DNA of 64,000 bases from Pollenia angustigena. Lineage: Eukaryota; Arthropoda; Insecta; Diptera; Polleniidae. The DNA lies in assembly GCA_930367215.1 (NCBI GenBank), contig OV884059.1:99560993-99624992 (forward strand), given 5' to 3'. Shown here piece by piece: positions 53,845-63,130 of the stretch. Both the position numbers and the translations under genes were made by a program. The first letter of the stretch is position 1. Each line of letters opens with the position of its first letter. The notes beneath the pieces were generated by a model. It was not told the origin of the DNA and searched no databases. It worked only from the letters and a program-made list of their open reading frames with translations.

Positions 53845-55246
53845 GTCGTAATGATAGAAAACAAATTTTGGGCAAATCGGATACGTGGGAGCCCAGATAA
53901 CTCCCGTTGCGAAAACGCAACGTTGGGCCTTAACGATATACAAATTAAGCGCATTTGCAAAAATTTTAAATTAAAATATTTTAATCACGTATTTAGGAAA
54001 AAAAAATTAAAAAAGATATTCATTTACATTTTATTTTTAATTCAATTATGATATGCTCCAAGGCACTTTGGGTGCACTGCTACGTCACTTTTTTCACATT
54101 TGTAAATTGATCGGTCCATAATTTACCATAGGACCCATATAAAACCCACTCTCGAAAAACACTTTGGTACGCCTAAAACCATAAAAAATAATTCTATTGT
54201 TATAAATTTTGTTCTGTCACAGTTTTAAGTGACTAGAAATCACAGTGTCAACTTTCGTAAAGATCGGTTCAAAATTTACCACAGGTTCAATATAATGCCC
54301 ACTCCTGAAATATCCTAGCTGTCAGTGGATGGTATCAAATATTGAAGTAACCCTGCTGGAAATTTGTGTCAATGTTTCCTGGATTTGTGAAAATAGAACA
54401 AGTTCAAAAAGATAGAACTCATGACCAGTGAAAGGAGAACTAATCATCTAACTGGTGCATAAAGAACAAGAAGGTAAAAAAAGTAATGAATTACGGTAAA
54501 TACTACATTGTATCGAAATAATCTTACATTCTTCTAACTAACACTTAACACGTTCATTGAGAATAGATGTGTGACTGGTCAAATGGTGTCAATTAACCAA
54601 TGACAAAACCATGTAAAAGTAATATATCTTATTCATATAAACTGTTAGAACTAGAACCGGTCTCTTCCCCCAAAAACCTATCACGGGCCTACTTTGGTGG
54701 AAGTTCGCTTCCCTTTAGGAAAATACCACACTTGACATAGAGAATTTACCTACTGCGTAATAGCAACAACTTATAATTTACATGTATACATGTTTTATTT
54801 AAATAGCAAGTGATTGTATAATATATTTTATTTGATAATTTTATGTAATTTGTATATGGTTTAGGCCCAGTGTTGCGTTTTCGCATCACGGATGTATCCA
54901 ATCATAAAAAAAGTTTCAAATGTCTACGATGATTGGATTTTTGAGTAGAAATAATAATATTCGTATGTTAGCTATCTCTTTAAGAAGTTTCAGATAGGTA
55001 TATTATATATTACTTTATTTTTTTTAACTTTTTCCAAAAGTACCCAAAAAACAGGAAAAATTAAAACTTTTAATTAAAAATGTTTATAGAAAAAACTTAT
55101 GTATGATACAAATCCAAAAACAGGTCGATTAGATATTAAGTTAAATTTTATTTCTCTGTGCTTTATAACAATATCACGTAACAACAAAATGCCTGAGGGG
55201 AGGTTTTAGTGAACGTTGCGAAAACGCAACGCAGGGCCTTAATGGG
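53845..55246. mobile_element. TTAA-type non-autonomous element, copy 2
   Basis: It is homologous to 21598-21985 plus 23244-24234 without the 1.26-kb insertion. Shared phrases: AAATCGGATACGTGGGAGCC near 53873, GCGAAAACGCAACG near 53910, TGGAAATTTGTGTCAAT near 54357, GGCCCAGTGTTGCGTTTTCGC near 54863, ACAGGTCGATTAGATAT near 55121, GCGAAAACGCAACGCAGGGCC near 55218. The right end is GGGCCTTAATGGG followed by TTAA (55247-55250). The left terminus is not recognisable. Confidence 0.7.
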
Positions 55247-55274
55247 TTAAAGATTAATTTAATAGTAGTGCTAA

Positions 55275-56155
55275 CACCGCCCCCCGTCATCGATGAGCAA
55301 ATATTCTTACTTAGCGCACTTTGGCGGACAGGATTTTATTTTTGATAGAACATCTGTATGACGACATGGACAAAATGCTTTCAGAGGTCGTATGGAACGC
55401 AGAAAGCGCCATATAAGAAAACAACAATTATATCTTAAAATTTTATTTCTTTATTAAATTCTTAAGAATTCCTAAAAATATACATAAATAAACTTATAAC
55501 TAAAATATCATCATCATATAAATTCAAATATTTAAACTTGTTTCAAACTTATATTTTAACATCTTAAACTAATAAATAAACAACACATAGAATTGAATTC
55601 CTAGATTATTAAAGGTTAAAGTTGAACAATTATTACTTCAAAGTAACCAAACAGATTTATTTGGATGTTGATCAGCAGAACAAAGAACTCGGCAGGTTTT
55701 TTTTAGAAAAATAAAAAGAGACCCAATTCTGTCCAGGACTATATAATGGATCAGTGTTAGCAATGTAAAATTAGAGTTTTAAAACTGGTTGTAATGGTAA
55801 TACATCACATGCAAATAAACCTTAAAATTAATATTCTTTTTATATTATTGGACTGTAAAGTATTTTTAATATTTATTGAATTCAGAGTGTTTGAATAGTA
55901 TTACGCGTTTTATCAATTTCTATTACACTACCAAATTCACAGTATACAAAGCCCGTTTTTGCTTCAACAATTGGTTTTCCAAAACGCCCTTCAATAGTTC
56001 CCCAGTTTATTAAATTGCCGCAATTGGAATAATTATTATGATCTGGTGTCTAATCGAAAGCAAGTAAAAAGTATCCGTTATCAAAAAGTTCTTTAGTTAT
56101 TTAATGGCCTTTATCAAAATGATGAATTCCTTTAAATAGTGTTTGATAGCCTCGA
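55275..56155 (-). mobile_element. Maverick/Polinton-like fragment, copy 2 (inverted relative to copy 1)
   Basis: On the minus strand it matches copy 1 over its whole length, including the flanking part up to the G/C run near 55275. The capsid-type tail (about 56150-55890) preserves a longer stretch (CGNLINWGTIEG, FGKPIVEAKTGF, YCEFGSVIEIDKTRN) with one in-frame stop. The protease part (about 55885-55660) keeps IANTDP-type ANTDPLYSPGQNWVSFYFS without the stop seen in copy 1, then shifts frame before AEFF. Its start codon is altered. It is inactive. Both copies being cut at nearly the same places suggests a defined derivative rather than random decay. Confidence 0.55.
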
Positions 56156-56158
56156 GTA

Positions 56159-56830
56159 CTTATTCACCCCTATCGTGAATAATTTTTCCCTCAAAAATTT
56201 TCCCCTTTTCACATATTTGCGATCCTGCAAAACTCCCATGAAGAAAGGTCATTCAAAGGAGAATAATAGCGCCAAAAGACGTTCGCGGGGAAAATTCCTC
56301 TTATCGTGAAAAGTATTTTTCCCTCGTAATTTTTTCACTCTTCCCTTAAATTTGCTCACTTTATTTTTGCTAGGGAACAGAACATGTCTGTATGTTGTTA
56401 CTCATATAAATCGAATATTAAGGGCTAGATCCGTTAATAAGGCACAAACCGACATATTGGTCAACAAAATGCAATACAAATGGGCGATTGCCTGCTTTTT
56501 TGTGAATCTTTGGGCAGACGTGGTGGCAGAATTTTGGAAAATATTTTATTAAATAAAATTAAAAAATTGCAGAAAATTAACGCTGTAATCAAACTATCCC
56601 TCCAATACTAAATATTTTGCTTTATTATTTTAACCTTTCTTTAAAATATATACGTGTATATATTTGAATAAAAATTTCATTGATTTTAAATTGTTTTTAA
56701 TCTTTCTTCTTTTTTACATTTACTGGAACTTAGAAAAATTTTTCACATGAGATTCACGGTTGCTTTTTTCCCTTCGAAGGGAATGAAAATTTCATGGGAA
56801 CAAAAATTCCACTTGTTATTCACGATAGTT
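56159..56830. mobile_element. MITE with CTATCGTGAATAA ends
   Basis: CCCCTATCGTGAATAATTTT near 56166 is mirrored by TGTTATTCACGATAG near 56815-56829. Further inside, AAAATTTTCCCC and TTTTTCCCT phrases are mirrored by complementary GGGAA/AAATTT phrases. A small coding remnant lies within. Confidence 0.55.
56420..56552 (+). pseudogene. Possible Myb/SANT-like DNA-binding remnant
   Basis: The frame reads ARSVNKAQTDILVNKMQYKW then an ACFFVNLWADVVAEF end. The spacing of R-S-x-N, Q-x-x-x-L-V and the later Trp resembles the short zeste/Myb-like DNA-binding domain found in Harbinger-associated insect proteins. It is short and truncated, so this is tentative. Confidence 0.3.
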
Positions 56831-57296
56831 AAGTTTACTTGGTTGTGAAGAAAATTGCATTCCATCTGCAACCAAATTGAATCTGTTTTAATTAAAATGT
56901 TGAAAGTTAAATGGATTTTCTTTTTTCTCTTTAGTAAATGCTTTATTAGATACCATTCAAAAAATTATGGCAGTTGTACAAGTAACGTAATCTTTAACGT
57001 ATTTTGTATTGAGTTTTTTTGGTTATCGCAAAAACTCACTCAAATGAATTCCAAGTCTGGCTGGGACTAGTTTTATTTTTATGGAGTTTATGGAGTCGGT
57101 ATAGCAAGAACATTTTGAAAAAATATTGGAAAAAAAACTTAATATTTTTCAAAGTTACACAACTCTGTCGATTCCCTTTTGTGAACTAATGCCAATATAT
57201 TTTCATATGATAAAATAGTTTTCATTGAAAATGTGTATGTGAAAAAGATGGACAAGTTACAATGAGTAAAGTGAGCTATTTAAAAGAATGTGGACA
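56831..57296. other. Spacer, no gene seen
   Basis: AT-rich with one short, unremarkable frame at 56855-57070. Confidence 0.4.
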
Positions 57297-57787
57297 TTTC
57301 AAATCAGTGTTCGAAAACAAACAGTACATTATTAAACGTTCGGCTCACATAGCCAGGAACGACATATATTCGGTAATGTTCGGTTCTTCGTTAAAAAACA
57401 GAACAATTGTAGTGATACTGTAGACAAACATTATATTTTAATGTTCTATAATGTTTTTTTCGTGTGTGTATTTTGTTTTTGTAAAAAATGTTTGGTTTTT
57501 TTACCAGCCAAAAGGGACGAACATTAATGAGCCGAATAGAACACATCGACGTTTGTGGATTCTCAAAAAATAAAAAAAAAAACCGAACGGAATTAAATGT
57601 TCTCATCTTTTGATGAGATTAATAAAAACAGTATTATTTTTGTGTTCGAAAGTTGACTAACAGGGAAACGTTATTTTTTTTAATATTTTCTACACAAACA
57701 CTATAAGCGTTTGTGTTTTCCACAAATCTACCGAAACGAACATTAAGAAACGATATTTAGTGTTTATTTTCGAACACTGTTTCAAAT
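57297..57787. mobile_element. hAT-type MITE with TTTCAAAT target duplications
   Basis: The element proper is 57305-57779 (475 bp). CAGTGTTCGAAAA at the left is mirrored by TTTTCGAACACTG at the right. TTTCAAAT lies at 57297-57304 and 57780-57787. CAGTG ends with an 8-bp duplication are hAT-like. The interior repeats GTTCGG/AACG(A/T) phrases, and two internal TGTTCG-containing segments suggest subterminal repeats. No coding sequence. Confidence 0.85.
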
Positions 57788-58440
57788 ACATCTTACTAAT
57801 CAACTATTTTTAGAATTGTTACATACTTCAGATGGTAACAAATTTAGAAGAGAAAATTGAAAAGAACTAGCGGCGGTGTAAAATTGCATTGGTAAGGGCA
57901 GAGGAAATATTACTCACATATATTTAAAATGAATTCTTATTTTCGTTTTAATTACCATTTAGACATTATAAAGCAAACGCTTATTTTCTTGTTACTTGCA
58001 TAGCTGATTTTGATGTTTTGTGTCAATTTTAAACTTCATACGCTCAATATCTCCTTTGATAGCAAATATGATTAAAGTAACGAGAATAGAGATTTAAACC
58101 CAATTTAGTCCCATCACAAAATACCAATAGCACTTCGTACAGCTGTGAACCACTATGCTGGAAATGTTGACACTAGTAACACCAGGTGCTTTCATAGTTT
58201 ACATGATTAAGAGCGAGGGATTCATTAGATTAATTATTAAGGTTTCACAATCAAAGGTTGGGAATAACCTCTTCACCGGGTATGTTATAACCACTGGCGC
58301 TATATATAAAAACAAGAACTAGAAGATGAAAAATAAAATCCTTGTTAGAAGTGGTATAAAAAGATTTGCTGAAATTAAAATAGCAAACCCCCAAAAACGC
58401 GAATAGATTTTAAAAGAGCAAACAAAAGATTTTTTAACAC
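57788..58440. other. Spacer, no gene seen
   Basis: Nothing recognised. It precedes the Penelope-like element and may include its 5' untranslated part. Confidence 0.4.
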
Positions 58441-58589
58441 GTATGTATGTTAGGGCGGGTTGATTTGTATGGATGAAAAAAAAAAATAAAAGATCGCATA
58501 GCAAAAACGTAATCTAAATAAAAGGACAATACGGATAGAGAAAAAGAAGTGGTCAGAACTTAGCTGGCGAATAGAATCTCGGAATTTAA

Positions 58590-60275
58590 CAGAAAAATGG
58601 CAAATACACCTAGGGAAAAAATGATTCTTACAGTTTGTGATAAAACGAGAAAATGTCTGAAAAGGCACAGTGACATTATGATAATACAAGCAGTAAAGGG
58701 ATATAAAACGTATGAGATGTTTAGAACTGATTACGAAAATAGGATGCAAACGTTATTAGAGGGCAAAAACACATAACGTGCATTAAGAATCGACCCAACA
58801 CCAAAATTACGAAGAGACAACAATAATATCATAACGGACCTACACAAGAATGAATACATAGACTCATGGCAAAAAGGCGTATTCTTTGTTCAGTGGCAAC
58901 GGCCCCAAGAATCTACGGATTACCGAAAATCCACAAAACTGAAATCCCTCTGAGACCAATTGTTTCCTCAATGAAGGTTCCATGCTACCAACTTTCCAAA
59001 TACCTACGACAAATTTTAAAAAACTTAATTTCGAGCAACTACAACATAAAAAATTCAGCACATTTAAAATAACAGTTAGAAAACATAAATATCCCCCGGA
59101 GAGATATTGGTATTTTTTGATGTCATATCACTTTTCACAAACATCCTAGTTCATACTGCAATTAAGAACATAATGGCAAAATGGGAAATTTTAAAAGATT
59201 TCACTAGAATTCCCAGATCTTAGTTTTTAAATATACTTAAATTCTGTCTTACTGATAATAATTCCTTCATATACGATAAAAAAAAATTGTCAATCAAATA
59301 ACCCACTCTCACTACAGAACAAATATCGTTGATATAGTTCTAGATACTCTACTTGACGAAGCAATTAAGGAATTGCAAGATAAAAATATCCGCATAAAAT
59401 ACACAGCAAAATATGTAGGTGATATTTTGGCAATAGTAAAATTAGACGATAAAGATGAAATCCTAAAGACCTTTAACAAATATCATGAGAAAATTCAGTT
59501 CACTATTCAGATACAAACCAACACAGGAATTGCATACCTTGATACGAAACTACGCATAAGTGGAAATAAAACAATTTTCGACTGGTATGCAAAAGAAACA
59601 TCATCGGGAAGAATCATGAATTTTCATGCAACACAACCACGGAACCAAATATTTAATACTGCCAGAAATTTTATTGACAGAGTACTAAACATTAGTGACA
59701 GACAATATCACGCAAAAAACATAAAAAAGATAAACAACATTCTGACAAACAATAGCTCTCCAAAAAATCTTATAAAAACTTTAATAACAAATACAGTGAG
59801 GAAAATGAATAAAAAAACATATGGTCACTCTAATGCCTACAAGGAGAAAAAACAATTTTATAGTGTAAAATACATACCTGGACTTACGGATAAACAGAAC
59901 ATCAAAGACACAATAGAGAAGAAAAACATATGGTTTGCTTACAAACCTAACAAAACTTTAAGCACAATACTTACAAACACAAAAACACCAATAAATAAAC
60001 AACAACAAAGCAATGTTGTTTACGAAATACCATGTAAGGGGGAAAAAGATCAAAGCTGCGATTTGATTTATATTGGTACCAAAAAGAGAACATTGGAAAC
60101 AAGAATAACAGAACATAAAATGGACATAAACAAATTAAAGGAAAGTACGGCTTTAGCCCAACACATAAAAAATACAAATCATACGGCAGATTTTGACAAA
60201 GTTCGAAGATTGGATAGGGAAAAAATCGAAAGGAAAAGATTCACAATGAGACGTTAAGGATACAACAGAAAATAA
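58590..60275 (+). pseudogene. Penelope-like element reverse transcriptase and GIY-YIG endonuclease, broken
   Basis: Coding starts about 58594 (ANTPREKMILTVCDKTRK, later YKTYEMFRTDYENRMQTLLE), shifts frame, then 58866 gives APRIYGLPKIHKTEIPLRPI and VSSM (hallmark of Penelope RT). A degenerate FDVxSLFTNIP segment (about 59115) and several stops follow. The long frame 59373-60257 resumes with YTAKYVGDILAIVKLDDKDE, where the catalytic YxDD is YVGD (first Asp replaced by Gly), then TGIAYLDTKL and FDWYAKETSSGR. The GIY-YIG module is near its end (VVYEIPC, LIYIGTKKRTLETRITEHK, ALAQHIKNTNH). Penelope-like elements couple this RT with a GIY-YIG nuclease. This copy cannot be active. Confidence 0.9.
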
Positions 60276-60314
60276 ACAAGTAAGAGTGCTAAATTTGGCT
60301 GTGCCGAATCTTTG

Positions 60315-61716
60315 ATACCCTCCACCGACACTTCGAATGTTTAAGGAGTAATATCTGTATGATGTCTATTTATTATTATAATCTTTGTAAAAATAGACAT
60401 CTGCATTAAAATTTGTTGCGGTTTAGACCAATATAAAATTATTGACCGACAATCAGAATCAATTTTAAAAAGCTTGAGTAGAATATCAGCTTAAGCTGAA
60501 CTTTAATGATTTTCAGGAGAACAAATTATATAAAAGCCATTCATAGCTTAAACCAATCATCCCAAATTCTGAACGATTTCTGGTATTAAAAAACATAAAA
60601 TTTCAATACAGCGGTGCAATTAGTTTAAGCGTTTGCAGTAAATTTCAGAAGGCTGCTAAAATGGAATCTAAGGAAAATTATGGACCGTATATCACAAAAC
60701 TGCATAAAATTTTTTCTGGCCATATGAAGCTAAACTGGAAAAAAGTTTACCGCGTATTTAATTATTTTACCAGAGTGGGCTTTAAATGAGGCCTATGGGA
60801 AGTTATGCACCGATCTTCACCAAATTTCACAGTGTTATTTCTAGTTCTATAAACTGTGATGTACCAAATTTTGTTATGATAGCATTATATTTTACGTTTT
60901 TAGGCGCACTAAGCTGTTTTCCGGGAGTAAGATTTATATGGGGCCTAGGGTAAATTATGAACTGATCTTCACGAAATTTCACGGTCTTATTTTTAGTCCT
61001 ATAAAACTTTTATGTTCCAAATTTTGTTATGATAGCATTATTTTTTACGGATTTAGGGCGTAGTAAACTGTTTTCCAGAAGTAGGGTTTATATGGGGCCT
61101 GGGGTAATTTATGGACCGATCTTCACAAAATTACATAGGTTTATTTCTTGTCCTGTAAAACTTTGATGTACCACATTTTGTGATGAAAGCATTATTTTTT
61201 ACGGTTTCATGCGTACTAAACTGTTTTCCGGAAGTAAGGTTTATATAGGGCCTAGGGTTATTTATGGACCGATTTTCACGAAATTTTACAGCGTGATTTC
61301 CAGTTGAATCAGACGAATTCTTGCAAAATCTTATGTTCTTTTGTGCATTATTCCACCATGTATGTTAGTTTTTGTAACAAAATTACCAATTTTTTTTAGG
61401 TGTTGGTTCCACATTTTGATTCATAACTCTGATCCTACAAAACGGATTTTGCTGAATTTCAATTCCAAACTTCTCAGGATAACTACAAGCATTTTGACAG
61501 CCAGTTTGTTTAGGTCTTTTGGGTTTTTCGAAAGTGAGCGTGTTTTCAACAGAAGTATAGACGGACAGACAGACGGACATGGCTAATTCGACTTAGAATT
61601 ACTCAAGGACCCAGAATATATATACTTTGTGGGGTCTGAGATGAATGACAAAAAAGTTTCACACGGAATGACAAACTTAATATACCCTCTTCACAACTTA
61701 TTGTGGTGGAGGGTAT
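60315..61716. mobile_element. ATACCCTCCACC-terminated repeat inserted in the Penelope 3' region
   Basis: ATACCCTCCACC (60315-60326) is mirrored by GGTGGAGGGTAT (61705-61716). It separates the Penelope coding end (about 60275) from sequence that resumes the element's 3' part at 61725. It contains a 153-bp tandem array and, near its right end, a GACGGACAGACAGACGGACA tract. It is the longer relative of the repeat at 27195-27758. Confidence 0.75.
60770..61300 (+). repeat. Tandem array, ~153-bp period, about four units
   Basis: The phrase GGCCT(A/G)(T/G)GG recurs with its GCCT at 60791, 60943, 61097 and 61250 (steps 152, 154 and 153). Each unit contains GATCTTCAC or GATTTTCAC, AAATT(T/A)CA, TAGCATTAT or AAGCATTAT, TTTTACG and CTGTTTTCC. 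Confidence 0.85.
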
Positions 61717-62060
61717 AAAAAGACAATGAACTTAAAAGAAGACACACAAAACATTAATGTCAGTTACTGTGTTGCAATATTTAACCTGTGATATAAATTT
61801 GTAAGTTTGTGTTTAATTTAATTTTTCATGTTTAATGTCTTTATGTTTGTAAACAACAAATTATTGTTCAATGCAATAAAAAATTAATTTCTATTTTTGT
61901 AAGTAATAATTAATTGTTGACAAATGTTTGTTGTAATAATATTGTTAAATATATTTTCTTTAATTTAAATAGACGAATCCCTTGATAAAGTGAACATAAC
62001 ATTCACGAAACGTTTGGAAAATATGGATTAAATGCATTTTTAATAACATATAAAACTTTA
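61717..62060 (+). mobile_element. Penelope-like element 3' region with terminal hairpin
   Basis: After the inserted repeat, CTTAAAAGAAGACACACAAA resumes a coding-like tail. An AT-rich 3' UTR follows, ending at a hairpin with CTTGATAA, GTGAA (61990-61994), TTCAC (62002-62006), GAAACGTTTGG. The order (box, stem, GAAA, then YRTTKGG) parallels the 13.45-kb hairpin, but the first box CTTGATAA departs from the hammerhead consensus CTGATGA, so it is likely inactive. Confidence 0.55.
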
Positions 62061-62311
62061 GGCCGTATTAGCTAAAATAAAATCTAATTTATTAAACAGC
62101 TACATTGGCCAAACAACAAAAATCATATAGTTGTATAGTTTACGTATCTGCAATACGATCAACAAAAATCGAACCGCCCTAATGCATGTATTTGGATTTA
62201 TTGTTTGCAAGTTTTTATTATTATTTTTTTGAATTTGATTTTTAATTTTGATAATTTAGTTACAAATCGAATGACATAATATTTTCATATCATAAACGAG
62301 AAAACAAAATA

Positions 62312-62700
62312 TCGTTAGCTAAAATGAAAAGGACGTAACAAACAAAAATATAATTTTACAGGAGAAGCAAAAAACTTTATGTAATGAAAATTATAAACAT
62401 GTCAGAAAACATGCTCTAATGGGTCATCCATGGAATTCTTTAAACAGTTTTTAAAGGAAAACATTTCATTATATTTTGTTGAAAAAAAAAAAAAATTAGT
62501 AATTACGTAGTTTTTCATTTATAAAATAAACACACTTGTAGTTACGACCCTTTGTTTTTTTGTTAATAAAAGCGCAATTTTTGATCCCAGAAGTGTAAAA
62601 TTTTGTGAAGACATGTAGTTCATTGGAATTTATAATAATCAATCAAAAACACGATTTTGAATTTTTTGTTAGTTACGTCTTTTTGCATTTTAGCTAACGA
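62312..62700. mobile_element. TA-flanked MITE, 389 bp
   Basis: TCGTTAGCTAAAATGAAAAG at the left continues GACGTAAC; the complement of the right end reads TCGTTAGCTAAAATGCAAAA then AGACGTAAC. TA lies outside both ends (62310-62311 and 62701-62702). This is a Tc1/mariner-type site preference. No frame inside. Confidence 0.8.
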
Positions 62701-62859
62701 TATGTATATCTGAAAAGCTAGAGTGATAAATTTAAATAAAAAATGAATTTATTTTTTTCACTTCACATTATCATAAAACAGGAATTTGCCCCGAGTATCA
62801 AAAGTATTATGAAAATCTAAAAAAATCGTTTCACAGAATGAGAATCGACCTCCAAAACG

Positions 62860-63130
62860 AGAAGTTTTAATCAATTTTCTTAACATTTCGTTCGATTAAC
62901 ATAGCGGACATTGCAAGTGGATTACTAATATATACGGCCATGTCTCAGAAATGGAGTGAAATTTAATCGATTGACATTTAAAGTTAATTTTTTTTAAATG
63001 ATCCTAGTAGTTCTGGACTTAAATATTTGTTAGTTTAAAGGTAAGTGATACTTAAAGTATGAAGTTAATAAAAGCGATTATAATTTATGAACTTTCAAAA
63101 CAAGAACCATTTTCAAATTTTGCTTGATTC
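62860..63130. other. 3' flank of the second receptor copy
   Basis: It is homologous to about 13915-14110 downstream of the first receptor, showing that the duplicated block extended past the stop codon. Confidence 0.6.
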
